Shown: piece by piece, positions 7,983 through 16,379 of the stretch
Layout of the letters: every line of letters begins with the position of its first letter
Position numbering within the stretch: the stretch's first letter is position 1
From: Nocardia paucivorans NBRC 100373
Lineage (GTDB): Bacteria; Actinomycetota; Actinomycetes; Mycobacteriales; Mycobacteriaceae
Direction: 5' to 3'
Length of the DNA stretch: 64,000 bases
Assembly: GCF_000308675.1 (NCBI RefSeq)
Contig: NZ_BAGE01000038.1
Location: 208,005-272,004 of the forward strand
The notes under the pieces: generated by a model
The model's database searches: none
The model's input: only the letters and a program-made list of their open reading frames with translations
Told to the model about the DNA's origin: nothing
Translations under genes and position numbers: made by a program

Positions 7983-8529
7983 GCCGACGGACAGGGTGCT
8001 GATCGCCGGGATCGGCAATATCTTCCTCGGCGACGACGGATTCGGGCCCGAGGTGGTGCGGCGGCTGCCGGACCACCCCAGGCCCGGTGTGCGCGTCGTG
8101 GACTACGGCATCCGCGGGATGCATCTCGCCTACGACCTGCTCGCCCCCTGGGAGGCATTGGTGCTGGTCGACGCGGTGCCCGACCGCGGCGCGCCGGGCC
8201 GGATCGAGGTATTCGGCCCCGAAGAACCGGAAAACCCGCACACCGCGCGCCTCGACGCACACGCGATGACACCGGACGCGGTGTTCGCCGGGTTGCGCGC
8301 CCTGGGCGGCGCACCGCCGCCGACGGTTGTCGTCGGCTGCCAGGTGTCCTCGGTGGCGGAGGGGATCGGCCTGTCCGGGCCCGTCGCCGCCGCGGTGGAC
8401 GAAGCGGTCGACGCCGTGGGGTGGGTCCTCGACGGGTTCCTCGTCCACGGTGATCAGCACCTCGGCGGTGCCGCGGAGCCGAACCGTTGCGCCTCGCCCA
8501 CGCAGACCACGGCGCGACAGGAGGACTGA
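7942..8529 (+). CDS. Hydrogenase maturation endopeptidase (HyaD/HycI family)
   Basis: This protease removes the C-terminal peptide of the large subunit after nickel insertion. The family signature G-I-G-N-I-F-L-G-D-D-G-F-G is intact, including the first nickel-sensing acidic residue; a second Asp lies in V-L-V-D-A-V-P, and the His of L-D-A-H-A-M-T completes the usual metal-sensing set. A Cys and Gly segment (V-V-G-C-Q-V) follows as in relatives. The start is uncertain: the ATG at 7942 gives 195 aa but overlaps the previous gene by 41 nt with an Arg-rich lead, while the GTG at 7996 begins just before the core (177 aa). Neither has an ideal ribosome site. Its expected substrate is HhyL. Confidence 0.88.
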   Translation: MSVGRHRRPRNRSEPTDRVLIAGIGNIFLGDDGFGPEVVRRLPDHPRPGVRVVDYGIRGMHLAYDLLAPWEALVLVDAVPDRGAPGRIEVFGPEEPENPHTARLDAHAMTPDAVFAGLRALGGAPPPTVVVGCQVSSVAEGIGLSGPVAAAVDEAVDAVGWVLDGFLVHGDQHLGGAAEPNRCASPTQTTARQED

Positions 8530-8532
8530 CCG

Positions 8533-8775
8533 ATGTGCCTCGGGATCCCGGGACAGGTGGTGGAGATTCTCGCCGATTACCACGACCAGGTGGCGCTCGT
8601 CGATGTCGCCGGCGAGCGGCGGAAGGTGAATATCGGTTTGCTGGAAGACGATCCGGCACATCCGGGGGACTGGGTGATCATCCACATGGGCTTCGCCGTG
8701 GAGAAAACGGATGAGGCGGGCGCCGCGACCGTCATGGGCGGGCTGCGCCTGCTCCAACGTGGAGACCGACCATGA
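8533..8775 (+). CDS. hypC: Hydrogenase assembly chaperone HypC, first copy
   Basis: HypC carries the Fe(CN)2CO intermediate from HypD to the hydrogenase large subunit. The N-terminus M-C-L-G-I-P-G is the family signature and the Cys at position 2 is the catalytic ligand, which fixes the start at 8533. The length (80 aa) is typical. The motif W-V-I-I-H-M-G-F-A containing the conserved His is present. It begins 3 nt after the protease gene and overlaps hypF by 4 nt. A second, longer hypC lies downstream of hypF, so this operon makes two HypC proteins. Confidence 0.94.
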   Translation: MCLGIPGQVVEILADYHDQVALVDVAGERRKVNIGLLEDDPAHPGDWVIIHMGFAVEKTDEAGAATVMGGLRLLQRGDRP

Positions 8776-11102
8776 GCAGCACCGAACGCCGGCGGTGGCG
8801 CCTCCTGGTGCGCGGGGTGGTCCAGGGCGTGGGATTCCGGCCCTTCGTCTACACCACCGCCGCCGAATTGGCCCTGTCCGGCAGCGTCGGCAACGACAGC
8901 AGCGGGGTGATCGTGGAGATCGAGGGCCCACCTGCGGCGCTCGATGAATTCGTCGAACGGCTGCGCCTGCGACCACCACCGTTGGCGGTGATCGACTCGA
9001 TCGACCGTACCGATATCCCACCACGCGGGGGCACCGGCTTCCGGATCACCGACACCACCCGCGGCGGTGGGCGAACCCTGGCCTCACCGGACGTCGCCAT
9101 CTGCGCCGACTGCGAGCGCGAACTGCGCGACCCCGACAACCGGCGCTACCGGCACCCGTTCATCAACTGCACCAACTGTGGGCCGCGTTTCACCATCATC
9201 GCGAGCCTGCCGTACGACCGGGAACGGACCTCCATGGCGGATTTCGCCATGTGCGACCGTTGCGCGGCGGAATACACCGACCCCACCGATCGGCGATTCC
9301 ACGCCCAGCCGATCGCCTGTCCCGACTGTGGCCCCATCCTGATGTACTCGGAGCCGGGCAGCGGTGACCCGCTCGCCCGGGCCCGAGAACTGTTGCGCGC
9401 GGGTGGCATTCTCGCCGTCAAGGGAATCGGCGGCTACCACCTGGCCTGCGATGCCGCGAACGAAGCGGCCGTCGCGGAGCTGCGCAGGCGGAAACGCCGC
9501 GGGGACAAACCCTTCGCCGTGATGGTGGCCGACCTCGCCACGGCCCGGGCCATCGTGACGGTGGACGATGCGGCCGCCGCATTGTTGACCGGTCCGGCCC
9601 GACCGATCGTGCTGCTACCGCGCCGGGACAGGCCCGGCAACACCCCCCCGGGCCCCGAGACCGCGACAATCACCGGGACATACGGTCTCATCCCCGCCGA
9701 GTTGGTGGCACCCGGTAATCCGGACCTGGGTGTCATGCTCGCCTACACCCCTTTGCACCTGCTGTTGTTCGGTCTGCCCGGCGATCCGCCCGGCCCGCGA
9801 TCACTGGTGATGACCTCGGGCAACCTCGGTGGTGAGCCGATCTGCTACGAGGACTCCGACGCCCGAACCCGGCTCGCCGAGCTCGCCGACGCCCGGCTGT
9901 CGCACAATCGGCGCATCCTGGTGCCGTGCGACGACTCGGTGGTGCGCTCGCTCGACGGCGCCGAACTGCCCGTGCGCAGATCGCGCGGCTATGCCCCGCT
10001 ACCGGTGGCGTTGCCGGTCCCGCTGCCGCCGACCCTCGCCGTCGGTGCCGATCTGAAGAATACCTGCGCCGTGGCCGACGGTCGTGTGGCCTGGCTGAGC
10101 CAGCACATCGGTGATATGGACGATCTGGCCACCCTGCGCGCCTTCGACGCCGCCGAACGCCACCTCGAGGAGTTGACGGCGGTGCGACCGGAACAGGTGG
10201 CCGCCGACGCACACCCCGGCTACCGGTCCACCGAATGGGCGCGACGCCACGCGGGCGAACGACCGGTGCGCACCGTACAACACCACCACGCCCATATCGC
10301 CTCGGTCATGGGGGAACACGGGCTGGACCCCACCGAGACCGTGCTCGGGATCGCGTTCGACGGCACCGGTTACGGGCCCGATGGCGCCATCTGGGGTGGC
10401 GAGGCGCTCGTGGCCGGGTACAAGAGTTATCGGCGAGTGGCGCATCTGAAGTACGTTCCGCTGGCCGGTGGGGACGCCAGTGTGCACCGCCCCTACCGGA
10501 TGGCGTTGGCGCATCTGTGGTCCGCGGGTATCGGATGGTCGGAGGACATCGCCGCGGTGCGCGCCTGCCCCGCCGCCGAGCGCGCGGTACTGGCACACCA
10601 GTTCGCCACCGGCTTCAACTGTGTGCCGACCTCGAGTATGGGCCGGTTGTTCGACGCGGTGTCGTCACTGGCCGGGGTGCGCCATGTGGTGGACTACGAG
10701 GCACAGGCGGCGATCGAACTGGAAGGCCTGTCCCGTCGTGCGCGGCCCGACCCGGCGGGCTACCGGTTCGCCGTCGCCCCCGATCCGGACCCGGCCCCCA
10801 TCGATCCGACACCGGTGATCGCGGCGGTGGTCGACGACACCGCACACGGGGTCCCCGCGGCCGTGATCGGTGCCCGCTTCCACGCGGCGGTCGCGCGACT
10901 GGTGCTCGATATCGCCCGCGGTTACGCCGCACCGGCGCAAACCGTCGCGCTGTCGGGCGGAGTGTTCCAGAACGCCCTGCTGTTGTCCACGGCCCGGACA
11001 TTGCTGCGCGCGCACGGATTCCCTGTCATCTGCCCGCGTCGACTGCCGCCCAACGACGGTGGTTTGGCGTTCGGCCAGTTACTCGCCATCGGCGCGGGTT
11101 GA
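8772..11102 (+). CDS. hypF: Carbamoyltransferase HypF
   Basis: HypF converts carbamoyl phosphate and ATP to the carbamoyl adenylate used to make the cyanide ligands of the active-site iron, passing the group to HypE. In order: an acylphosphatase domain (V-Q-G-V-G-F-R-P-F, residues 1-90); two zinc-finger pairs (C-A-D-C, C-T-N-C-G-P-R and C-D-R-C, C-P-D-C-G-P, about 110-190); a YrdC-like nucleotide domain (about 200-385); and a Kae1-like domain with H-H-H-A-H near residue 508. At 776 aa it is full length. The ATG lies within the ATGA overlap with hypC. All catalytic signatures appear intact. Confidence 0.96.
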   Translation: MSSTERRRWRLLVRGVVQGVGFRPFVYTTAAELALSGSVGNDSSGVIVEIEGPPAALDEFVERLRLRPPPLAVIDSIDRTDIPPRGGTGFRITDTTRGGGRTLASPDVAICADCERELRDPDNRRYRHPFINCTNCGPRFTIIASLPYDRERTSMADFAMCDRCAAEYTDPTDRRFHAQPIACPDCGPILMYSEPGSGDPLARARELLRAGGILAVKGIGGYHLACDAANEAAVAELRRRKRRGDKPFAVMVADLATARAIVTVDDAAAALLTGPARPIVLLPRRDRPGNTPPGPETATITGTYGLIPAELVAPGNPDLGVMLAYTPLHLLLFGLPGDPPGPRSLVMTSGNLGGEPICYEDSDARTRLAELADARLSHNRRILVPCDDSVVRSLDGAELPVRRSRGYAPLPVALPVPLPPTLAVGADLKNTCAVADGRVAWLSQHIGDMDDLATLRAFDAAERHLEELTAVRPEQVAADAHPGYRSTEWARRHAGERPVRTVQHHHAHIASVMGEHGLDPTETVLGIAFDGTGYGPDGAIWGGEALVAGYKSYRRVAHLKYVPLAGGDASVHRPYRMALAHLWSAGIGWSEDIAAVRACPAAERAVLAHQFATGFNCVPTSSMGRLFDAVSSLAGVRHVVDYEAQAAIELEGLSRRARPDPAGYRFAVAPDPDPAPIDPTPVIAAVVDDTAHGVPAAVIGARFHAAVARLVLDIARGYAAPAQTVALSGGVFQNALLLSTARTLLRAHGFPVICPRRLPPNDGGLAFGQLLAIGAG

Positions 11103-11121
11103 GTGGAAAGGAGGAGCGGCC

Positions 11122-11445
11122 ATGTGCCTGGCGGTTCCCGGAAAGGTGATCGAAACGCACGAACGCGACGGCACCCCGATGTCGGTCGTCGACTTCGGGG
11201 GCGTGCACAAGGACGTTTGCCTGCAATACATCCCGGATGTGGCGATCGGTGACTACGTGATCGTCCACGTCGGGTTCGCGATCCAGCGTCTGGACGAGGC
11301 GTCCGCGCTGAAGACCCTGGCCGAATTCGAACATCTCGGGGTGTTGAACGAGGAGTTCGGGGACGGCTTCGCCACCGCGGCCCGTCAGGCGGGTGTGGAG
11401 AACCCGGAGACCGCGCGACCCGAGGAACCGGAGGACACACCATGA
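11122..11445 (+). CDS. hypC: Hydrogenase assembly chaperone HypC, second copy with C-terminal extension
   Basis: A second HypC: N-terminus M-C-L-A-V-P-G-K-V, conserved [12 protein letters not shown] and the usual helix. It is longer than the first copy (107 versus 80 aa) because of an acidic tail rich in Glu, Pro and Ala. AAAGGAGG at 11107-11114 gives it a strong ribosome site of its own. It overlaps hypD by 4 nt, as expected for the HypC that docks with HypD. The two copies are divergent, so they may serve different steps or different client large subunits; this cannot be decided from the sequence. Confidence 0.94.
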   Translation: MCLAVPGKVIETHERDGTPMSVVDFGGVHKDVCLQYIPDVAIGDYVIVHVGFAIQRLDEASALKTLAEFEHLGVLNEEFGDGFATAARQAGVENPETARPEEPEDTP

Positions 11446-12554
11446 AATATCTCGACGAGTTCAGCAATCCCGAGTTGGCCAAACGCCTACTCGATCGTAT
11501 TCGCGCCACCACCACCAGGCGTTGGGCATTGATGGAGGTCTGCGGTGGGCAGACGCATTCGATCATCCGCCACGGTATCGACCAGTTGCTGCCCGATCAG
11601 ATCGAGATGATCCACGGTCCGGGCTGTCCGGTGTGTGTGACGCCGTTGTCGGTCATCGACAAGGCGCTCGAGATCGCCGCGCGACCTGGGGTGATCTTCT
11701 GCTCGTTCGGCGATATGTTGCGCGTGCCGGGCAGTGACAGGGATCTTTTCCGCGTCAAGAGCGAGGGCGGCGACGTGCGAGTGGTGTACTCGCCGTTGGA
11801 TGCCCTCGAACTGGCCAAGGCCAACCCCGACCATCAGGTCGTCTTCTTCGGTATCGGTTTCGAGACCACCGCTCCGGCCAATGCGATGACCGTCTATCAG
11901 GCGCAACGTCTCGGCATCACGAACTTCTCGCTGCTGGTGTCGCATGTGCTGGTCCCACCGGCGATCGCCGCGATCATGGAATCACCGCTGTGTCGGGTCC
12001 AGGGATTTCTGCTGGCCGGTCACGTCTGCACGGTCATGGGCACCGAGGAATACCCACCGCTGGTGCAGCGGTACCGGGTCCCCATGGTGGTCACCGGTTT
12101 CGAACCGCTCGATATCCTCGAGGGCATCCGGCGCACGGTCACCCAACTGGAGGCCGGACGGTACGAGTTGGACAACGCCTATCCGCGGGCGGTCGCGGCG
12201 ACGGGAAATCCGGCGGCGAAGGCGATGCTGGCGGACGTTTTCGAGGTGACCGACCGGGCCTGGCGCGGTATCGGCGTCATTCCGAACAGCGGCTGGCGGT
12301 TGTCGGAGCGCTACCGCGCCTACGACGCGGAGCACCGCTTCTCCGTCGGTGAACTGAACACCGCGGAATCGGCGGTCTGCCGTTCGGGTGAAGTGCTGCA
12401 GGGGCTGATCAAACCGCACGAGTGCGCCGCATTCGGCACCCGGTGCACACCGCGCAATCCGCTGGGGGCCACCATGGTTTCCTCGGAGGGCGCATGTGCG
12501 GCGTACTACCTGTACCGCCGGCTGGAGCAGCCCGCGGAGGTGGCCCATGCCTGA
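11442..12554 (+). CDS. hypD: Hydrogenase formation protein HypD
   Basis: HypD is the [4Fe-4S] scaffold on which Fe(CN)2CO is assembled together with HypC and HypE. Diagnostic motifs are M-E-V-C-G-G-Q-T-H near residue 29, carrying the essential iron-binding Cys; [10 protein letters not shown]; the F-G-I-G-F-E-T-T segment; and the C-terminal Cys cluster including E-C-A-A-F-G-T-R-C and a later Cys. The length (370 aa) is standard. It overlaps hypC by 4 nt and hypE by 8 nt, consistent with a stoichiometric HypC-HypD-HypE complex. Confidence 0.97.
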   Translation: MKYLDEFSNPELAKRLLDRIRATTTRRWALMEVCGGQTHSIIRHGIDQLLPDQIEMIHGPGCPVCVTPLSVIDKALEIAARPGVIFCSFGDMLRVPGSDRDLFRVKSEGGDVRVVYSPLDALELAKANPDHQVVFFGIGFETTAPANAMTVYQAQRLGITNFSLLVSHVLVPPAIAAIMESPLCRVQGFLLAGHVCTVMGTEEYPPLVQRYRVPMVVTGFEPLDILEGIRRTVTQLEAGRYELDNAYPRAVAATGNPAAKAMLADVFEVTDRAWRGIGVIPNSGWRLSERYRAYDAEHRFSVGELNTAESAVCRSGEVLQGLIKPHECAAFGTRCTPRNPLGATMVSSEGACAAYYLYRRLEQPAEVAHA

Positions 12555-13629
12555 GGACCTCGACGTGGCGACACCCGCGACGATCGATATGGACGGCTGG
12601 GTGTGTCCGATGCCGTTGCGGGACGCGCCGAATATCGTCATGGGTCACGGCGGTGGTGGGGCGATGTCGGGTGAACTGATCGAGCACCTGTTCCTCCCCG
12701 CCTTCGGGGCGGCCGCCGACGCGGCCATGGGCGATTCGGCGGTGCTCACCGTCGGGGACAACCGGTTGGCGTTCTCCACCGATTCGTTCGTGGTGAAACC
12801 GATCGTGTTCCCCGGCGGCACCATCGGTGAGCTCGCGGTCAACGGCACCGTCAACGATCTGGCGATGGCAGGCGCGCGTCCGCTGGTGCTGTCGACCGCG
12901 TTCATCCTGGAGGAGGGCACCCCACTCGCCGAGATCGCGCGCGTGGCGCAGGCGGCGGGCGCCGCCGCGCTGAGCGCCGGGGTAACTCTCGTGACCGGCG
13001 ACACCAAAGTGGTCGACGCCGGGCACGGCGACGGGATCTTCATCAACACCACCGGTATCGGAATCATCGACCCCGGTGTCGATATCCGACCACAGCGGGT
13101 GCAACCGGGGGATGTGGTGCTGGTCAGCGGTGAGATCGGCGTGCACGGTATCGCGGTGCTGAGTTGCCGGGAAGGCCTGGAATTCGGTACGACGGTGTCC
13201 AGCGATACCGCGCCACTGCACGGGTTGGTCGCGGCGATGCTGGCCACCGGCGCTGACGTGCACATGATGCGCGACCCCACCCGAGGTGGTGTGGCGGCGG
13301 CATTGAACGAAATCTCTCGCGCTGCGAACGTCGGTGTCACACTGGAGGAGACGAAGCTACCGGTGCCCCCCGCCGTACGCGATGCCTGTGGACTGCTCGG
13401 TCTCGATCCCATGTATGTGGCCAATGAGGGCAAGCTCATCGCATTCGTGGCGGCGCGGGACGCGGATCGAGTGCTGGCGGCGATGCGGGCCCATCCGCTC
13501 GGTGCTCACGCGCAGATCATCGGCGAATGCGTGGCGGAGCATCCGGGCATGGTGGTGACACGCACGAGCCTCGGCGGCACTCGGGTGGTGGATCTGCCCG
13601 CCGGTGAGCAGCTGCCGCGGATCTGTTGA
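12547..13629 (+). CDS. hypE: Hydrogenase expression/formation protein HypE
   Basis: HypE is an ATP-dependent dehydratase of the PurM/SelD fold. It receives the carbamoyl group from HypF on its C-terminal cysteine and dehydrates it to a thiocyanate. The sequence ends in P-R-I-C, the exact C-terminal signature, so the functional Cys is present. The N-terminal G-H-G-G-G-G motif and the [17 protein letters not shown]-binding segment are intact. The ATG at 12547 overlaps hypD by 8 nt and gives a 360-aa protein. It completes the hyp set, apart from the portion of hypA cut by the window edge. Confidence 0.97.
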   Translation: MPEDLDVATPATIDMDGWVCPMPLRDAPNIVMGHGGGGAMSGELIEHLFLPAFGAAADAAMGDSAVLTVGDNRLAFSTDSFVVKPIVFPGGTIGELAVNGTVNDLAMAGARPLVLSTAFILEEGTPLAEIARVAQAAGAAALSAGVTLVTGDTKVVDAGHGDGIFINTTGIGIIDPGVDIRPQRVQPGDVVLVSGEIGVHGIAVLSCREGLEFGTTVSSDTAPLHGLVAAMLATGADVHMMRDPTRGGVAAALNEISRAANVGVTLEETKLPVPPAVRDACGLLGLDPMYVANEGKLIAFVAARDADRVLAAMRAHPLGAHAQIIGECVAEHPGMVVTRTSLGGTRVVDLPAGEQLPRIC

Positions 13630-13674
13630 CGCGACGCCGTTTTCGGCGCGCCGATGCACAGAAACGAGGTGACC

Positions 13675-14778
13675 ATGGCGGGGGTGTCGGTATCGACGAT
13701 ACGTGGCCGATGGTGGGGCCTGGACGCCCGGCAGCGGCGCAGTGTGACCGGAATGGCGCTCGCGGTGATCGCGCTGCACCTGATCGGCTTCGGCGAACTG
13801 CTGTTGGTCGTGGTGCCCGGCCATTACATCGTCGACGGCGCGGTGTTCGGCGTCGGCCTCGGAATCACCGCCTATACCCTCGGTATGCGGCACGCCTTCG
13901 ACGCCGACCATATCGCCGCCATCGATAACACGACGCGCAAACTCGTGGCCGACGGCCGCAAACCCATGTCGGTCGGGTTCTGGTTCTCCCTCGGACACTC
14001 CACTATCGTGTTCGTGCTCGTCGCCCTGCTCGCGGCGGGGGTGAAAACACTGGCGGCGAACCTGGAGGACGAGGGTTCCCGCTTGCAGCGGTGGACCGGG
14101 GTCCTGGGCACCGGGGTTTCGGGTACGTTCCTGATCCTGATCGGATTGTTGAACCTGGTATCGCTGATCGGGATCTGGCGGGTGTTCCGTGGGATACGCC
14201 GCGGCGGCCACGACGAGGCGGAGTTCGAACGACGACTCGCCAACCGCGGCGCGCTGAACCGGCTGCTCGGTCCGTTGACCCGGGCCGTGCGCGAACCCTG
14301 GCACATGTATCCGGTCGGGCTGCTGTTCGGTCTCGGCTTCGACACCGTCACCGAGGTGGGTTTGCTGGTGATCGCGGGCGGGGCGGCCGCCACCGATCTG
14401 CCCTGGTACGCCATTCTGGTGCTGCCCGTTCTGTTCTCGGCGGGCATGTCGCTGTTCGACGCGGTGGATGGCACCTTCATGAACTTCGCCTACGGTTGGG
14501 CGTTCGCCGGACCGCTGCGCACGGTCTACTACAACATCGTGGTCACCGGGCTGTCGGTTGCGGTGGCGCTGCTCATCGGCGCGCAGGAGATCATCTCGAT
14601 CCTGACCGAGAAACTGGAGGTGACCTCGGGGCCGGTGGCGTGGATCGGGAATCTCGACCTCGCCGCAATGGGATTCATCATCGTCGCCCTGTTCGTCCTC
14701 ACCTGGGCGACGGCCATCGCGATCTGGCGTTTCGGCGATGTCGAACGTCGATGGCGCGCCCGACTTCCGGTGGAATGA
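13675..14778 (+). CDS. NiCoT-family nickel/cobalt permease
   Basis: A high-affinity Ni2+ (possibly Co2+) transporter with about eight membrane helices. The family signature R-H-A-F-D-A-D-H-I-A-A-I-D-N lies in helix II, and the second signature L-G-F-D-T-V-T-E is present, so the metal-selectivity residues (HX4DH) are intact. The ATG at 13675 has GAGGTG just upstream; an ATG at 13654 adds seven residues without a ribosome site. Position at the end of the hydrogenase cluster indicates that it supplies nickel for the hydrogenase. No nickel riboswitch or NikR-like palindrome was noticed in the 45-nt gap from hypE. Confidence 0.93.
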   Translation: MAGVSVSTIRGRWWGLDARQRRSVTGMALAVIALHLIGFGELLLVVVPGHYIVDGAVFGVGLGITAYTLGMRHAFDADHIAAIDNTTRKLVADGRKPMSVGFWFSLGHSTIVFVLVALLAAGVKTLAANLEDEGSRLQRWTGVLGTGVSGTFLILIGLLNLVSLIGIWRVFRGIRRGGHDEAEFERRLANRGALNRLLGPLTRAVREPWHMYPVGLLFGLGFDTVTEVGLLVIAGGAAATDLPWYAILVLPVLFSAGMSLFDAVDGTFMNFAYGWAFAGPLRTVYYNIVVTGLSVAVALLIGAQEIISILTEKLEVTSGPVAWIGNLDLAAMGFIIVALFVLTWATAIAIWRFGDVERRWRARLPVE

Positions 14779-14822
14779 GACCCGTGACGCACGAGAATCG
14801 CGGCGACAGCAGGGGAACGCGG

Positions 14823-15539
14823 ATGTTCGCCCGATTCGCCTACGCGCCCAATCATCTCGGTTACTGCGGCCCTCGGGACACGGCGGTGTTGCGCGGCGGC
14901 TCGGCGGAGCAGGTACGGGCATCGGCACGCGAATTCACCGGGGCCTGGCCCTATCTCGAGGTCATGGCGCGGATGACCGGAATAGCCGATCCGCTCGACC
15001 ACCGTCTCGTGGCCGCGTACTGGCTCGGCGGCGGTATCGGCGCCCGGCTGGATCGGAACGAGTTCGCGGCCGAGCTACTGGCGGTGATCGCCCCCGCGGC
15101 GGGACAGTACTGGCGGCATCTGGATGTGGAGATCGCGGGCGAAGCGGCACCGAACCATTGTTTCCACGTCTTCGGCGTCTACCCGTGGTCCCGGCTGCTC
15201 GGCGGTGCGACGACCGATGTTCCGTTGCGTGTGCTCGACGACTGTCGAATCGGCTGGGGGAAGGTTGTCGCCCGAGAAGACGACGAAGTCCTCCTCGAGA
15301 GTCGCCAACTCGGGTGGGATGGCCGACAACTGTGCCTGACCGAACCCCGCGCCCGGCGTGTCCCGATACGGATCGATGGATACGCGGCGGTCCCCGATGC
15401 GGGACCGGGCGATATCGTCGCCATCCACTGGAACCACCTGTGTGCCCGGCTCGACTCCGCTCAGGTGCGCGCGTTGGCGGAAAGCACGGACTGCCAATTG
15501 GACCTCACCAACCGCAGACTCGCACGCGCCGCGAGTTAG
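14823..15539 (+). CDS. Conserved hydrogenase-cluster protein of unknown function (DUF6390-like)
   Basis: A 238-aa cytoplasmic protein beginning M-F-A-R-F-A-Y-A-P-N-H-L-G-Y-C-G-P, an N-terminus recalled from the DUF6390 family found near group 1h hydrogenases. It also has H-C-F-H-V-F-G-V-Y-P-W-S-R-L-L in the middle and I-H-W-N-H-L-C near the end. Cys and His residues in these three segments could bind a metal, but no standard motif is formed. AGGGGA precedes the ATG at 14823; an in-frame GTG at 14784 would add 13 residues. It lies 44 nt after the nickel permease and appears to be the last gene of the cluster. Function is unknown. Confidence 0.75.
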   Translation: MFARFAYAPNHLGYCGPRDTAVLRGGSAEQVRASAREFTGAWPYLEVMARMTGIADPLDHRLVAAYWLGGGIGARLDRNEFAAELLAVIAPAAGQYWRHLDVEIAGEAAPNHCFHVFGVYPWSRLLGGATTDVPLRVLDDCRIGWGKVVAREDDEVLLESRQLGWDGRQLCLTEPRARRVPIRIDGYAAVPDAGPGDIVAIHWNHLCARLDSAQVRALAESTDCQLDLTNRRLARAAS

Positions 15540-15805
15540 CGTGTTCGGTTTTGTCGGCATCTCCTGTCGGCGGGTCGTCCGATTCTGTCGACGCGGCATC
15601 TGTTCGCGGCTGGTCGCCGCGGCCGTTCGAGCGACGAAGATATGACCGTCGGCAGCGTCCGGCTCGACACGATCCGGACGAAACCTCCACGGCACCACGC
15701 GAATGGCACCGGCGGAGTACCGCCCACCTATGAGATCGTGGAGTCGCACGAGGCCGGTTCGGCTTCTGCCGGTCGATGCGATGGTTTATTTCTAGGAGGA
15801 ACTCG

Positions 15806-16279
15806 ATGAGCACAGGCGGATACGATCCCCGGTTCGGAGCGGTTGCGGGCGTGACCCCGGGTGGACTCGGCAAACGCGCCGCCGCCCGCTTTCTCGACTG
15901 GATTATCGCGGGGATCGTTGGCGGAATCTTTTTCTGGTTGCTGAACAAATCGGCCCACACACCCTCATGGATCTCGGTCCTGCCCGGTGCCGGATTCGGT
16001 TTCCTGTACTTCCTCGCTTTTGAGGTCGCCACCGGATCCACGCCGGGAAAGAAGTTGCTGGGTCTGCATGTCAATGGATCCGGTGGCGCGTCGAAACCGA
16101 GTATCAAGGACTCGGCCATGCGTAACGCCTACATGCTGCTCAACCTGATTCCCTGCATCGGCGGTGTGCTGTGGTTCTTCGCGGCCCTCGCCATTGCCGT
16201 CACGGTCGGCTCCAGCCCCACCAAACAAGGCTGGCACGACCGATGGGCCGATGGCACCCAAGTGGTCGAAACCTCATAA
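15806..16279 (+). CDS. RDD-family membrane protein
   Basis: A 157-aa integral membrane protein with three hydrophobic helices. The RDD signature is visible: the R-F-L-D segment before helix one (K-R-A-A-A-R-F-L-D-W), the T-G-S-T-P-G-K-K-L-L-G-L motif after helix two, and the W-H-D-R-W-A-D-G-T ending. RDD proteins are poorly characterised and some are linked to ion exchange or stress. A strong AGGAGGA at 15794-15800 precedes the ATG. The 266 nt upstream contain no coding signal that I can support. It ends just before a perfect palindromic terminator shared with the convergent carboxylase genes. Confidence 0.88.
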   Translation: MSTGGYDPRFGAVAGVTPGGLGKRAAARFLDWIIAGIVGGIFFWLLNKSAHTPSWISVLPGAGFGFLYFLAFEVATGSTPGKKLLGLHVNGSGGASKPSIKDSAMRNAYMLLNLIPCIGGVLWFFAALAIAVTVGSSPTKQGWHDRWADGTQVVETS

Positions 16280-16307
16280 CCGATCACCTGTCGTGATTTC
16301 GACGATA

Positions 16308-16353
16308 CGAACAGGGCCGCGGTCTCGAAGCTTCGAGACCGCGGCCCTGTTCG
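16308..16353. terminator. Perfect 46-bp palindrome, bidirectional terminator
   Basis: Each base from 16308 to 16330 is complementary to its partner from 16331 to 16353, giving 23-bp arms with the centre at GAAG|CTTC. It lies between two convergent stop codons (16279 plus strand, 16382 minus strand). It can form a very stable hairpin in either transcript; a U tract is lacking, as is common in actinobacteria. Confidence 0.85.
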
Positions 16354-16379
16354 ATTACCCCGGGTGCGGGAATCCTCGC

